This document shows positions 24,358 to 31,489 of a stretch of 53,768 nucleotides of DNA, in pieces (position 1 is the first letter of the stretch; each line of letters starts with the position of its first letter). The DNA is taken from contig WRKZ01000006.1 in assembly GCA_009777835.1 (NCBI GenBank), positions 1-53,768 of the forward strand, written 5' to 3'. The DNA is from Oscillospiraceae bacterium. GTDB lineage: Bacteria; Bacillota; Clostridia; Oscillospirales; Ruminococcaceae. The position numbers were made by a program, and so were the translations under genes. Below the pieces are notes generated by a model, which worked only from the letters and a program-made list of their open reading frames with translations, was not told where the DNA came from and did not search any database.

Positions 24358-24429
24358 TTATAACCTTCTCTTTCCGGGCCGCATAGACCCTCCAAATTGA
24401 GCCGTCACCTCGGCAACTTTTGCTTTCAT
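24358..24429 (-). CDS. Candidate 23-codon leader ORF before yajC
   Basis: ATG 24429 opens MKAKVAEVTAQFGGSMRPGK and ends three bases before the yajC start. AAGGAG lies upstream, but with a long 13-base spacing. It would be translated from the yajC promoter transcript. It may be a leader peptide or chance. Confidence 0.25.
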   Translation of the reverse strand: MKAKVAEVTAQFGGSMRPGKRRL

Positions 24430-24485
24430 TCTGATTTTAACTTCTCCTTATTATAATTTCCTCTACAGTTTAATAATACCAAAAC

Positions 24486-24514
24486 AGTATACACTATTTC
24501 GTTTGAAAAATCAA
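24486..24514 (-). promoter_or_regulatory. yajC operon promoter
   Basis: On the minus strand TTGATT (24509-24514) and TATACT (24486-24491) are 17 bases apart. This gives a ~125-nt leader before yajC. Confidence 0.8.
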
Positions 24515-24571
24515 CCATTATTGTTATTTAAATTTAGACCGGAATGAATTCAATCACAGGTAGCCTGCGAC

Positions 24572-25756
24572 TTAATAATTTTTAACCGCGAAATTTTCGT
24601 AACCGTTTTTGCCGAACGCCTCGACAATCCTCTCACGGTCGTTGTCGGAAATGCCTGCTCCGTCCAGTACGGGAAGGATTTCCAGACCGCCGGAATATCC
24701 TCGCACAGTCTCGAATGCGGTTCGTACAACACTTTCGACATCGTCTTCGGTAGCCGAAAATCTATCGAAATACTCTCGTTCGAAAATGAGCGTGATTCCT
24801 TTCACATGGAGGGAATCGCCGCCGTTTCGCAGGATTGTCGCACTTCCGCTCAAATCATCTCCTCTGAAGTCACTCATTTTGACCTCAATCAAGGTGTTCG
24901 CTTGGGGAACACCGCCCGAAACCCCGTTTAAGAAATTCATCAAACCTATGAAATTCGTTGAGGGATTCGTTACCGGTTCGGGTAATAAAGGAATGTCATA
25001 GCTTCCGAAAACCGGGTAGAGAGTGTTGGCGAAAATCACATTTTCGAACCCAGACGCATATAATTCGGCAGTGATTTCCGCGTTATATGAGACGGTTCTT
25101 TCAGAATACGGATTCGCCCAGGGTTTTCCTCCGTTCTCGCGTCGATTGTCCAGCCAACCCGAATATACAACCCCGGAAGGTGCGGTATGGTCTTTCAGCG
25201 TGCTGATACGTGCGACCGGAACAACCCCTTCTTCGGCGCAGATATCGGCAATTTGTTTAGCGGTAAGAATCGGTGTAAAAGCCTCAACGTATTCGCTGAC
25301 GAACGCTGCCCCTTCAACCTCACTCACGTATAAGACACGACCGGTATCGTCCTTCATTTCGATTACAACCGAGCTAAACCCGTTCGCCCTTGCCGACTGC
25401 AATTGAGCGCGCAATGCCCCGGAATCTCCGGTAATCAACGCATCACGATTAATATATACGCTTGATGCCAATTCACCGTTGTTGAGATGCGGCTGCTCTT
25501 CCGATGCGGAATCACTGTCCGGCTGTTCGGTCGTTTCATCGTCCGGAGGTTTGCTTATGTCTGTGACAGGATTATCTACCGGGTCTTCTTTCGGCGGCGT
25601 GTAGTTGAACAATGCCTGCGCAATCACGATTCCGACAAAAACAAGCCCGCCCAGCAAAGCGCAGAACATCATCGTCTCGACTGCTTTGCGGAAGCCGCTT
25701 TTTCTTTTTTTGTACAGACTTTTTGAACGCCTGACTTTCAACCCCCGTTTTGGCAT
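24572..25756 (-). CDS. DUF4015-type putative glycoside-hydrolase-like protein, membrane anchored
   Basis: 394 residues. A basic cytoplasmic N-terminus (KRGLKVRRSKSLYKKRKSG) and one TM helix (~28-50) precede an acidic/Pro linker (~52-95). The extracytoplasmic TIM-barrel-like domain has GFSSVVIEMKDDTGRVLY, ICAEEGVVPVARISTLKDH and WANPYSERTVSYNAEI, as in DUF4015 putative glycoside hydrolases. The substrate is unknown. ATG 25756 has GGCGGTGA upstream. It is the last gene of the Rnf-like operon, 41 bases after the RnfA-like gene. Confidence 0.75.
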   Translation of the reverse strand: MPKRGLKVRRSKSLYKKRKSGFRKAVETMMFCALLGGLVFVGIVIAQALFNYTPPKEDPVDNPVTDISKPPDDETTEQPDSDSASEEQPHLNNGELASSVYINRDALITGDSGALRAQLQSARANGFSSVVIEMKDDTGRVLYVSEVEGAAFVSEYVEAFTPILTAKQIADICAEEGVVPVARISTLKDHTAPSGVVYSGWLDNRRENGGKPWANPYSERTVSYNAEITAELYASGFENVIFANTLYPVFGSYDIPLLPEPVTNPSTNFIGLMNFLNGVSGGVPQANTLIEVKMSDFRGDDLSGSATILRNGGDSLHVKGITLIFEREYFDRFSATEDDVESVVRTAFETVRGYSGGLEILPVLDGAGISDNDRERIVEAFGKNGYENFAVKNY

Positions 25757-25797
25757 ATTACAATCACCGCCTTTAAGTTTCAATGTAAGAGTTTCAA

Positions 25798-26385
25798 TTA
25801 TACGACATACCCGGTGAATCCGTGCAGAACCATCGAAAGAACACCGATATAGACCACCATAATCGGCATTCCGCGGAATACCGACGGTACTAATTCCGAA
25901 TTAAGCCGCTCATGTGCGACGTAAAGCAACGACCCCGCTATGAAGAATCCCAGTGCAGTCCCCAATCCGTATCCGATATAGCTGATTATATCTTCGCCGG
26001 CTTGTGTGTTCAGAAACAACGCCCCGATTACGGCGCAGTTAAACACCGTCAAATGCACGAACTTCTTGATTTGCCTGAACAGCTTCGGGAAATACCGCCA
26101 CACGGCAATCAGGCTCACTGTGTATATTATACCAATGACCGACACATATAATACCGGAGCGAACATGGGATAATATGATGAGTCCCCGAAATAGTTGTCG
26201 AGACACCACGACAACGCCGAAGAAGTCATCATTATATAGCACAGACCCAGTGTAAAACCGATTACGTTAGACCTCCTGCGGGAAGCGTACAGCAGTATAT
26301 TCAGCCCCAACGCCCGCTCGAAAACGCAGTTCTGCAGGAAAATTCCCAACAAAGCCGCGGTTATAAATTTTCCGATATATTCCAT
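25798..26385 (-). CDS. RnfA/RsxA-like membrane protein lacking one cluster Cys
   Basis: 195 residues with six predicted TM helices. The C-terminal block (ERLNSELVPSVFRGMPI...GFTGYVV) aligns well with RnfA. The second half-site NCAVIG (Cys117) is intact. The first site, normally GLCP, reads ALGLNILL (Asn29 in place of Cys), although a Cys sits nearby at 20. In true RnfA these two Cys help bind a [2Fe-2S] cluster shared with RnfE. It follows the RnfE-like gene by one base. Confidence 0.8.
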   Translation of the reverse strand: MEYIGKFITAALLGIFLQNCVFERALGLNILLYASRRRSNVIGFTLGLCYIMMTSSALSWCLDNYFGDSSYYPMFAPVLYVSVIGIIYTVSLIAVWRYFPKLFRQIKKFVHLTVFNCAVIGALFLNTQAGEDIISYIGYGLGTALGFFIAGSLLYVAHERLNSELVPSVFRGMPIMVVYIGVLSMVLHGFTGYVV

Positions 26386-26386
26386 T

Positions 26387-27043
26387 TCAAGTTAGCTCCT
26401 CCATGAGTTTCTGCCGCCGAAGTTCTTTTTCCGCTTTCTTGATTTTGCTTTCTTTCGACTTATTATAAAGGTGACGGAACAGCCCCGCCGAAACCCCGAT
26501 AAAAACCAATCCGCCGAAAACGGTAGACAACGCGGGAACCCTAAATGCAATATTCACTTCCAATGTGCCGATTCGCCCGTTTACCGCCAAATCCCGTATA
26601 ATACCTACTCCGACGCAAACAAAGTTGAAGCCCGTGATGTAGCCCGCTAATTCGTACAGCATTAAATGAAACGGTCGCAGACTGAACCTCGTCTCGGTTT
26701 TCGTGAGAATCAGCGGATTCACTATCAAAATCGGCAAATAAACGCCGAGCGTTTCGAGCATCCCCTTGCCGTAAAGATGTTCCACCACCATGTAAGCGGG
26801 AATAAACGCCAATGCCCCAATCAGTGCGTAGATTATGACCCGGAGGGTGTAGACAAGCTTTTTCGGGACGAATCTGCAAAGCAGAACGCTGATAAAGGCA
26901 ATTACCGTAAACCCCACCGAAAGCGCGACCGCGTTATGATAATTCGTGGCAACCGCCGCCACCGGGCCGATTGCAGTCGCACTCATTAAGATTATGTTCT
27001 GACGGACTAATCCGTCGGAAAGCCTATATTTGCTTTTTTCCAT
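26387..27043 (-). CDS. RnfE/RsxE-like membrane protein lacking both cluster Cys
   Basis: 218 residues, about six TM helices and a basic C-terminal tail. The RnfE framework is visible: QNIILMSATAIGPVAAVA corresponds to the region with GLCP, and LGVYLPILIVNPLILTKTE to the region with TNC. In both the ligand Cys is replaced (Gly26, Pro110). The start is uncertain. ATG 27043 gives the family's N-terminus, but a GTG at 27094 is also open. No strong ribosome-binding site is visible. Confidence 0.75.
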   Translation of the reverse strand: MEKSKYRLSDGLVRQNIILMSATAIGPVAAVATNYHNAVALSVGFTVIAFISVLLCRFVPKKLVYTLRVIIYALIGALAFIPAYMVVEHLYGKGMLETLGVYLPILIVNPLILTKTETRFSLRPFHLMLYELAGYITGFNFVCVGVGIIRDLAVNGRIGTLEVNIAFRVPALSTVFGGLVFIGVSAGLFRHLYNKSKESKIKKAEKELRRQKLMEELT

Positions 27044-27132
27044 CGCACATATTATATGTGTGGTTTGCCGCGCACCGCCGAATGGTGAAAACACAGCCTT
27101 TCACACGCGTCCTTTCTTGATTTTTCGACTAT

Positions 27133-28641
27133 TTACTTCTTAGCTTTCTTTTTCTTCTTTTTCTTGCCGGATTCTTTTTCGCTGTCGTCATCTTCGATTT
27201 CGACTATGTCGTTTTCGTCGATTTTCAGCATAAGCTCCAGCGGGGTGAGTTGGGTGTCGGTTTCTTGAACATCGTCGGTTTCGGTGAACATTTCCTCAAA
27301 AACCTCTTTCTTTTTGAAAACTTCGCCAAGCTCTTTCATTCCCTCGCGAAGGTTCTCGATAAAGTTCAATTCGGAGATTTCCGGCTCGTCCTTTTGCGCT
27401 AATTTTCGTTTTTCCGATAAACTTCCCAGTTTTTCTTTGAGACGTGTTATTAATCCCTGTTTTTTTCGATTAATTTTAATGATTTTATTATCCAACGGCG
27501 GCATATTATAATTTTGACGCTCGATAAAAATCTCCTGCGTATCCGAAAGGTTGGGTCGTATGGTCGATTCGTCAACCGTTGCGGCTTTCTCGCGAATCCG
27601 CTCATATGAGTTCAGCCGTGCCTGTGCGAAGACGAGCGAACGCTTCACCCCCGATTTGGTGCGTTGTGCCATGGTGTCCACACGTTCCGAAAGGGTATTC
27701 ACCAGAAGCAACGCGAATGCAGGTTCGCCTTCGACTTTTCCGTAAACCCGGAAAACCACTATCATCGCACCGAAAAGCACCCCATAATAGATTTTGCCGA
27801 GAAATGTCTTCGGGAGGGTTTGCGGGTCATTCGCGAGGAAAATCAACATGAACAAGAAATATCCCGACACCATGACCGTCAGAAAAGCACGAACAATTCC
27901 CGTCCCGTCTTCGAATCCGCCGCTGATTCCCGTGAACAGCATATTTGCCGCAAACGCCGACAGCGTAACCGTTATCGAGACCGAACGGCGAAACAGCAAG
28001 CAAATCCCCGCAACGAGGATTACCAGGATATGTACGGTTCCCATCGCACCGGTGAAGTTCCCCATGAATATATTAAAGGTACTCACAAACTCGGTTGAGG
28101 TAGAATTCGACAGCGAAGTCGTCACGATTTCACCCCATATGGGAAGATGTTCAAGCGGTTTTGGGAATAACAGCATTTTCCCGGGGTAGCATAAAAGCAT
28201 GAACACAAATGCCGCCGCCGTCGGATTGAATATGTAGTTGTTCCTTCCGCCGAAGATGTGTTTTATCCCGATAGTCAATGCCGAACCGAACAAAACCAGG
28301 CTGTAATCAATCCCTGCGGGCATGAGCAATGCAATGCAGAGTCCCGCAGTCAGGGTTGATAGGTCGCGCGGGTCGTAGACTTTTCGTGACAGTGCGCACC
28401 CGATAATATCCATCAGAACCGCACCGACAAGCGAGAACAATGCCATCACAGCTACTCGCGGCCCGGAGTTCCAGAAAGAAATCCCGCCGAGGAGTAAAAG
28501 ACACAGGAGCTGTTCAAAATAAATTCGCGACGGGTTGAAATCCCTTCTAAACAGGCTTTCTTTGGCAGAAACGCCCTGATTCTCTGTTTTGAGCGGTATT
28601 TCGTTACCGTAATCGAATTTATCCAATATTTTTTTATCCAT
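27133..28641 (-). CDS. RnfD/NqrB-like membrane protein with long basic cytoplasmic tail
   Basis: 502 residues. Residues ~40-300 form the RnfD/NqrB fold: YDPRDLSTLTAGLCIALLMP, GGRNNYIFNPTAAAFVFM and FLANDPQTLPKTFLGKIYYG. The flavinylation motif (S-G-A-T type) expected in a periplasmic loop is not seen; the loop reads TTSLSNSTS. Residues ~305-502 are a charged cytoplasmic extension absent from RnfD proper, ending in a run of Lys. It is the first gene of the operon. RnfB, RnfC and RnfG are not adjacent. Confidence 0.8.
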   Translation of the reverse strand: MDKKILDKFDYGNEIPLKTENQGVSAKESLFRRDFNPSRIYFEQLLCLLLLGGISFWNSGPRVAVMALFSLVGAVLMDIIGCALSRKVYDPRDLSTLTAGLCIALLMPAGIDYSLVLFGSALTIGIKHIFGGRNNYIFNPTAAAFVFMLLCYPGKMLLFPKPLEHLPIWGEIVTTSLSNSTSTEFVSTFNIFMGNFTGAMGTVHILVILVAGICLLFRRSVSITVTLSAFAANMLFTGISGGFEDGTGIVRAFLTVMVSGYFLFMLIFLANDPQTLPKTFLGKIYYGVLFGAMIVVFRVYGKVEGEPAFALLLVNTLSERVDTMAQRTKSGVKRSLVFAQARLNSYERIREKAATVDESTIRPNLSDTQEIFIERQNYNMPPLDNKIIKINRKKQGLITRLKEKLGSLSEKRKLAQKDEPEISELNFIENLREGMKELGEVFKKKEVFEEMFTETDDVQETDTQLTPLELMLKIDENDIVEIEDDDSEKESGKKKKKKKAKK

Positions 28642-28720
28642 ACTTCGGACTTTCCTAACATAAGTATTATATAGATATAGCAGTGAAAGAAATCATCAAG
28701 AAAACAGGAGTGTAATTCCA

Positions 28721-29455
28721 ATGCAGATTGACGTTTTGTCTCAAAACACCTTGAAGCTGACATTAAGCCGTCTCGATATGTTCGACCTTGACATCAAGTA
28801 CGAAAGCCTTTCCGGCAAAAACCCCGACACTAAGCGATTGCTCTCACAGGTCTTGCGGACAGTGAAACTCGATAAAAGCTCCGGCGTAGATTTTTCCGGC
28901 GAACGATTGTTTGTCGAGGCTTTTCCGCGCCCGGACGGCGGGTGTATGTTGTATATTTCCAGCCTCACCGAAGACAGCAAGAATAAATCGTTGAGCCATA
29001 ATTCAATCCACAACTTTTCCGGCGGCGTTCAAATCGGGGCTTACAGCGACCATGAAAACAAGCGAACTATTCGCTTGTCTGCACGCAATGCGAGTATTTC
29101 TCATGTAAAGCCGCCGCCCGATAAGTCGGTTTCAAAGACAAATGGTTCGAAGTCAAAGAAATCGTTCAGCCACGACTTGCTCTGTCGTTTCTCCACGGTC
29201 AACGAACTCAAGGGGGCGTGTAAAAGTCTGTCCTGGTTAGAATCCGGCGGAAAAATCACTTTTGATTCAGCACTCTATTCTAATCAAAAAGAATACCGAC
29301 TGCATATTTCTTCCGACAACGGGAAACTCGTCAATGCGATTGTCTCGGAATATGGCGAACTGCTTAATCCCGAACACGAACTCGCCACCACCTGCGAATA
29401 TTATAACCTGCTTGTCTGTGAGAATGCTGTCGAAAAAATGAACAGCGTGTTATGA
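28721..29455 (+). CDS. MecA-family adaptor protein
   Basis: 244 residues. The N-terminal ~75 residues (MQIDVLSQNTLKLTLSRLDM...DKSSGVDFSGERLFVEAFPRPDGGC) match the MecA N-domain. A Ser/Lys-rich linker (~105-150) and the C-terminal ClpC-binding domain (FSTVNELKGACKSL...SALYSNQKEYRLHI) follow. MecA delivers substrates to ClpCP. AGGAG precedes the ATG. It is divergent from the Rnf-like operon and convergent with rpe. Its last eight codons lie in a 27-bp sequence repeated 92 bases downstream. Confidence 0.85.
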   Translation: MQIDVLSQNTLKLTLSRLDMFDLDIKYESLSGKNPDTKRLLSQVLRTVKLDKSSGVDFSGERLFVEAFPRPDGGCMLYISSLTEDSKNKSLSHNSIHNFSGGVQIGAYSDHENKRTIRLSARNASISHVKPPPDKSVSKTNGSKSKKSFSHDLLCRFSTVNELKGACKSLSWLESGGKITFDSALYSNQKEYRLHISSDNGKLVNAIVSEYGELLNPEHELATTCEYYNLLVCENAVEKMNSVL

Positions 29456-29457
29456 GT
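29431..29457 (+). repeat. 27-bp direct repeat copy 1 (mecA 3' end)
   Basis: It begins CGAAAAAATGAACAGCGTGT and is identical to 29523-29549. It encodes the mecA C-terminus and stop. Confidence 0.9.
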
Positions 29458-29469
29458 CTTTGCTGTCTT

Positions 29470-29523
29470 CGTCAAGCAGCCTGCCCGACGGCGAAGCCGC
29501 CGGCACTGCTGCTCTTGTTTTGC
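29470..29523 (-). repeat. Dispersed ~53-bp palindromic element, copy 2
   Basis: On the minus strand it reads GCAAAACAAGAGC at the start, GGCGGCTTCGCCG in the centre and GCTTGACG at the end, matching the element at 8236-8288. It sits between the two 27-bp repeats. Confidence 0.65.
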
Positions 29524-29549
29524 GAAAAAATGAACAGCGTGTTATGAGT
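29523..29549 (-). repeat. 27-bp direct repeat copy 2 (rpe 3' end)
   Basis: Identical to 29431-29457. Read on the minus strand its last bases supply the final codons and stop of rpe. Confidence 0.9.
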
Positions 29550-30201
29550 TTTTGAGGGATTCAACCGCTTTGCTCATATCCGACGAATTGAACAGATACG
29601 TCCCTGCCACAAGAATATCCGCGCCCGCTTTGACTGCGTCGGGTGCGGTATTTTCGTTTATACCGCCGTCTACTTCTATGAGGGCGGGAACGCCGCGCTT
29701 TGCCGCCTCATTGCGTAAAGCGGCGATTTTTTCCGTGCTTTCGGGAATGAACGCCTGACCGCCGTATCCGGGGTTCACCGACATTATGATGAACATATCC
29801 GCCAATCCCAGATAAGTGTATACCGATTCAATCGGGGTGGACGGATTGATTGCAAGTCCCGCTTTGAGTCCCGGTCTGCGGATTCGTGCAAGCGTTCCCG
29901 CAACATCACAATCGCTTTCGACGTGGATTGAAATCATATCGCTGCCGGCTTGTGCGAACCGTTCAATAAGATTTTCGGGATTTTTTACCATAAGATGAAC
30001 GTCAAAAATCAGGCTGCTTTTTTTTCGCAATGATTTTGTCACAACATCTCCGAACGTCATCGGCGGAACAAAAACCCCGTCCATCACGTCTATGTGAAGC
30101 AGTGACGCACCTGCCCGCTCGACTTTGCCGACTTCTTCCCCCAGTGCTGATAAATCGGCATTCAAAACCGAGGCTGAAACTTTAACATTTTTAACAGACA
30201 T
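29542..30201 (-). CDS. rpe: Ribulose-phosphate 3-epimerase
   Basis: 219 residues, typical length. Motifs: VSASVLNADLSALG, HIDVMDGVFVPPMTFG (catalytic Asp), FDVHLMVKNP (metal His), MSVNPGYGGQAF and IEVDGGI (second catalytic Asp). It interconverts ribulose-5-phosphate and xylulose-5-phosphate in the pentose phosphate pathway. ATG 30201 matches the family N-terminus. Upstream in-frame ATGs at 30237 and 30213 are possible; AGAAGGG is 13 bases before the chosen start. Confidence 0.93.
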   Translation of the reverse strand: MSVKNVKVSASVLNADLSALGEEVGKVERAGASLLHIDVMDGVFVPPMTFGDVVTKSLRKKSSLIFDVHLMVKNPENLIERFAQAGSDMISIHVESDCDVAGTLARIRRPGLKAGLAINPSTPIESVYTYLGLADMFIIMSVNPGYGGQAFIPESTEKIAALRNEAAKRGVPALIEVDGGINENTAPDAVKAGADILVAGTYLFNSSDMSKAVESLKNS

Positions 30202-30248
30202 TGTTATGACCATGCCCTTCTGCCACAAATGTGGCAAGAGTTAAGCCT

Positions 30249-30300
30249 GTCAAGCCCACCTGCTCGACGGCGAATCCGCCGATTCGTGAACTCTCTGCTC
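30249..30300 (-). repeat. Dispersed ~53-bp palindromic element, copy 3
   Basis: On the minus strand: GAGCAGAGAGTTC, the central palindrome CGGCGGATTCGCCG, then GCTTGACA. It is diverged from copies 1 and 2 but has the same order of parts and lies upstream of rpe. Confidence 0.55.
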
Positions 30301-30358
30301 AAACTTTTATACTCCTATGCTATCTATTCTAACACAGAAATCTGAAAATGTCAAACGC

Positions 30359-30386
30359 TTGATTTTAGCAAAAATTCGTGTATAAT
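30359..30386 (+). promoter_or_regulatory. pth promoter
   Basis: TTGATT (30359-30364) and TATAAT (30381-30386) are 16 bases apart. The leader contains a GTAAGG/CCTTAC hairpin (about 30408-30433) just before the GGAGGT ribosome-binding site. Confidence 0.8.
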
Positions 30387-30448
30387 AAGGTCAGGTTTTT
30401 ATTGAAAGTAAGGGTGTAGGGTGTTGCCTTACATACGGAGGTAAAAGA

Positions 30449-31063
30449 ATGTTTTTCAGAAAAAGCCCCCCACAGGCGGGGGTCAAGTTTATAATCTGCG
30501 GACTCGGCAATCCCGGAATCCGCTACGAAAACACGCGGCACAATTGCGGATTCATGGTAATCGATGACCTAGCGAAAAAATATTTCGCCCCGGTCAAGAA
30601 ACTGCGGTTTAAATCGCTCACCGGGGAAGCGGTCATAAACGGGCAGAAGTGCCTTCTCATGAAGCCGTCTACTTTCATGAACAAAAGCGGTGAAGCCGTC
30701 GCCGAGGCTATGCGTTTTTACAAGTTGAACCCCGCGCAGGTCTTGATTATTTGCGATGACGTTAATTTCGAGGTCGGGGTCATACGGATTCGCGCAAGGG
30801 GTTCGGATGGTGGGCAAAACGGACTCAAGAATATAATCATGCTGGGTAATTCGGATGAGTTTCCGCGGGTGCGTGTAGGGGTCGGCGGAAAACCGCATCC
30901 CGATTATGACATGGCGAATTGGGTGCTTTCGGCATTTTTGAAGGCTGAAGCATCTGCGTTGGAGTTCGCGTTGGCTAACGCGGTCGGTGCGGCGGAAATG
31001 TTCACCGACGGCGATTTGAACGGCGCAATGAATCGGTTCAACGGGGTAAAACCATCAACTTGA
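30449..31063 (+). CDS. pth: Peptidyl-tRNA hydrolase
   Basis: 204 residues. GLGNPGIRYENTRHNCGF carries the catalytic His. KPSTFMNKSG, ICDDVNFEVGVIRIRARGSDGGQNGLKNI (catalytic Asp) and FPRVRVGVGGKP are all present. It recycles peptidyl-tRNA released from stalled ribosomes. GGAGGT precedes ATG 30449. Its stop codon overlaps the -35 box of the next small gene. Confidence 0.96.
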   Translation: MFFRKSPPQAGVKFIICGLGNPGIRYENTRHNCGFMVIDDLAKKYFAPVKKLRFKSLTGEAVINGQKCLLMKPSTFMNKSGEAVAEAMRFYKLNPAQVLIICDDVNFEVGVIRIRARGSDGGQNGLKNIIMLGNSDEFPRVRVGVGGKPHPDYDMANWVLSAFLKAEASALEFALANAVGAAEMFTDGDLNGAMNRFNGVKPST

Positions 31064-31088
31064 CAAGTATTGTCGAAAAATGTATAAT
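31060..31088 (+). promoter_or_regulatory. Consensus promoter of the small hydrophobic peptide gene
   Basis: Perfect TTGACA (31060-31065) and TATAAT (31083-31088) are 17 bases apart. The -35 overlaps the pth stop codon. GACAA-GTA-TTGTC at the -35 forms a short dyad. Confidence 0.9.
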
Positions 31089-31122
31089 TGTTGTATCGTC
31101 GGCTCTTCCGTCGGGAAGGGAG

Positions 31123-31132
31123 GTGAGGATAT
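31123..31132 (+). repeat. DRa copy 1 over ribosome-binding site and start codon
   Basis: GTGAGGATAT spans the ribosome-binding region and AT of the ATG. It recurs with one change (GTGAGGTTAT) at 31276-31285, inside the region transcribed as antisense RNA. Confidence 0.75.
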
Positions 31133-31226
31133 GCCATACATTGTCACATTCATACTTTCTGTTATGGCGAGCGTAGCTGGTTACTACGTAAGCAAGTGGT
31201 TAGACAGAAACGCATCCGATGATTAG
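31131..31226 (+). CDS. 31-residue hydrophobic peptide, candidate Fst-like type I toxin
   Basis: MPYIVTFILSVMASVAGYYV forms one predicted TM helix, followed by KWLDRNASDD. A single helix with a short charged tail containing [K/R]-x-L-D resembles the layout of Fst toxins, though their PxxxG motif is absent. GGGAGGTGAGG gives a very strong ribosome-binding site, and a small CUUCC/GGAAG hairpin sits just upstream. The gene has its own consensus promoter. A convergent promoter and terminator on the other strand make a short RNA able to pair with its initiation region. Toxicity is inferred, not shown. Confidence 0.75.
   Translation: MPYIVTFILSVMASVAGYYVSKWLDRNASDD
31144..31152 (+). repeat. DRb copy 1 in the early codons of the peptide gene
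   Basis: TCACATTCA, repeated exactly at 31294-31302 near the 5' end of the predicted antisense RNA. Confidence 0.75.
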
Positions 31227-31235
31227 CCCGAAAAA

Positions 31236-31269
31236 GAACCCCCGGAGAACTGGCATTCTCCGGGGGTTC
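31236..31269. terminator. Strong hairpin shared by peptide mRNA and antisense RNA
   Basis: A perfect 14-bp stem (31236-31249 with 31256-31269) has a 6-base loop. On the minus strand it is followed by TTTTTCG, a good terminator. On the plus strand CGCTTGTGTG follows, so it is weaker for the peptide mRNA. Confidence 0.85.
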
Positions 31270-31275
31270 GCTTGT

Positions 31276-31302
31276 GTGAGGTTATACACATCATCACATT
31301 CA
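31276..31302 (-). repeat. DRa copy 2 and DRb copy 2
   Basis: GTGAGGTTAT (31276-31285) and TCACATTCA (31294-31302) occur in the same order and orientation as DRa and DRb at 31123-31152. Confidence 0.75.
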
Positions 31303-31313
31303 ACTGTTCGTAC

Positions 31314-31342
31314 ATTATATCATTCAATCAGTAATTTGTCAA
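31314..31342 (-). promoter_or_regulatory. Consensus promoter of the antisense RNA
   Basis: On the minus strand TTGACA (31337-31342) and TATAAT (31314-31319) are 17 bases apart, matching consensus at all twelve positions. Confidence 0.9.
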
Positions 31343-31420
31343 GGGCTTTTTTCAAGATTATTTTGCGATTTAGTAAAATTGCACAAAAAACCGCCCGAAA
31401 CTTTGTGCAAAATGACACCC

Positions 31421-31449
31421 TTGTTTAATTTCGAATTACGTGTTATTAT
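31421..31449 (+). promoter_or_regulatory. Promoter of the GH94 gene
   Basis: TTGTTT (31421-31426) and TATTAT (31444-31449) are 17 bases apart. A GCACAAA/TTTGTGC inverted repeat (31381-31408) lies just upstream and could be an operator. Confidence 0.65.
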
Positions 31450-31489
31450 TATAGTGGTAAAATCAAGAAAATATATGGAGGAAATCAAA

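Larger units (their letters stand above)
31231..31307 (-). ncRNA. Candidate antitoxin RNA, ~77 nt, convergent with the peptide gene
   Basis: It starts ~7 bases after a consensus minus-strand promoter and ends at a 14-bp hairpin followed by UUUUU (positions 31235-31231). Its 5' half carries the complements of DRb (31294-31302) and DRa (31276-31285). It can therefore pair with the peptide mRNA at codons 5-8 (9/9) and at the ribosome-binding site/start (9 of 10). Its 3' half is directly antisense to the mRNA tail if that transcript runs through the hairpin. It has no open reading frame of note. Confidence 0.7.

Noticed and set aside
31381-31489. Extended N-terminus for the GH94 gene from upstream in-frame starts
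   Set aside because: It would cross the gene's own promoter; GGAGG before 31490 and family alignment fix the start.
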